Origin: Microglena sp. YARC
Taxonomy: Eukaryota > Chlorophyta > Chlorophyceae > Chlamydomonadales > Chlamydomonadaceae
Direction: 5' to 3'
Assembly (NCBI GenBank): GCA_022414725.1
Contig: CM039463.1
Location: 23,553,042-23,617,041, forward strand
DNA: 64,000 bases
Shown here one piece after another: positions 63,450-64,000 of this stretch. Made by a program: the position numbers and the translations under genes. The notes under the pieces are model-generated. The model made no database searches and was not told the DNA's origin. It saw nothing but the letters and a program-made list of their open reading frames with translations. Every line of letters starts with the position of its first letter. The first letter of the stretch is position 1.

Positions 63450-64000
63450 CTCATTCTGCTTTCCTCCTCGGCAATGCTCCTTGACATTGACCTTGGTAAC
63501 ATGGCTCCGGCATTTCAGGATGCCTTCAGCGGTAACACCAGCTTTCTAAACTTAGCAATGCTACTTGACCGTGTCATTGGTTACATGGCTCAAGCCTTTA
63601 AGGCCGATCTTAAAAGTTAGTAATAAGTATTAAGTAGTAACTTCTTAAAAGGAAGTAATAAAGAAAGGTTACTACAGGACCCCCACTGTTGCTCGCTACC
63701 GCACAAGGTTTTGGAGCCCAACTGCGCGAATGAAGCAATTTTTAAACTCCCCTCCGGACCCAGTGAGCAGATTTTCGTTTCCAGTTGAGTCAAAAGAGCA
63801 ACCCAAAAGGAGGCAGTTGCGCTTTTGAAGCAAACAAAATGACCCAATGTAGTACCTTGTTGCTAACTCAGCAATACTACTCAACACCTCATCCTGGCCT
63901 CCTCCTCAACAATGCTACTTCACCTTCACCTTGGTTACATGGCTCAAGGGTGGGCACACACACACACACACCACACCATGCTACTCAACACCTCATCCTG
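63450..64000. repeat. CAATGCTACTTGACC..GGTTACATGGCTCAAG imperfect repeats
   Basis: Copies near 63470, 63555 and 63910, with more CTCAACACCTCATCCTGGCC at 63880 and 63985. It runs off the right edge; no gene seen. Confidence 0.7.

Overview
This is nuclear DNA of a eukaryote with many spliced introns and a very high load of simple repeats (poly-G/C tracts, GT/GGA/GAT microsatellites, minisatellites with 12, 45, 56 and 60 bp units). A chlorophyte green alga is my best guess. An 18S rRNA fragment carries a green-algal-looking variable stretch (GATTGGGTGTGCTGGTGAAG), the large retrotransposon belongs to the Dualen/RandI type first described in Chlamydomonas, and short TTTAGGG tracts occur. A large-genome prasinophyte would fit, but that is inference.

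Layout. 1.4-14.0 kb (minus): the 5' part of an EH-domain endocytic adaptor gene (two EH domains, then coiled coil; at least 8 exons), running off the left edge. 14.3-20.1 kb (plus): a complete 5-exon MINDY-type deubiquitinase gene ending in a CaaX box, head to head with the EH gene across 340 bp. 22.3-22.6 kb (minus): one exon with the start of a TROVE (Ro60-like) domain and no recognisable continuation. 30.0-43.4 kb (minus): a nitroreductase-family gene with an N-terminal membrane segment; its third intron holds a 9-kb antisense Dualen-like non-LTR element (31.6-40.6 kb) with cysteine protease, APE endonuclease, reverse transcriptase, RNase H and restriction-like endonuclease, flanked by an 8-bp duplication. 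46.9-57.7 kb (minus): a gene joining a transmembrane segment, a DUF4347 domain, four EF-hands and a Gln/Met/Pro-rich tail. The remainder is dispersed repeats (a TIR MITE in five copies, a GCGTCGC-hairpin element in seven, several SINE-like families), tandem arrays and two stray rRNA fragments (28S at 5.4 kb, 18S at 60.6 kb).

The most unusual signal is shared by all four multi-exon genes. Many splice junctions are accompanied in the adjoining intron by one to about a dozen tandem, diverged copies of the junction itself: the last or first 15-80 coding bases plus the GT or AG site. I call these splice-site echoes. One set even copies a stop codon with its CaaX motif. They look like ongoing short tandem duplication across exon edges, possibly tied to intron gain or growth. 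Exons were built by hand from reading frame, GT/AG sites and phase; 14 of 15 junctions agree in phase, but none is confirmed by transcripts.
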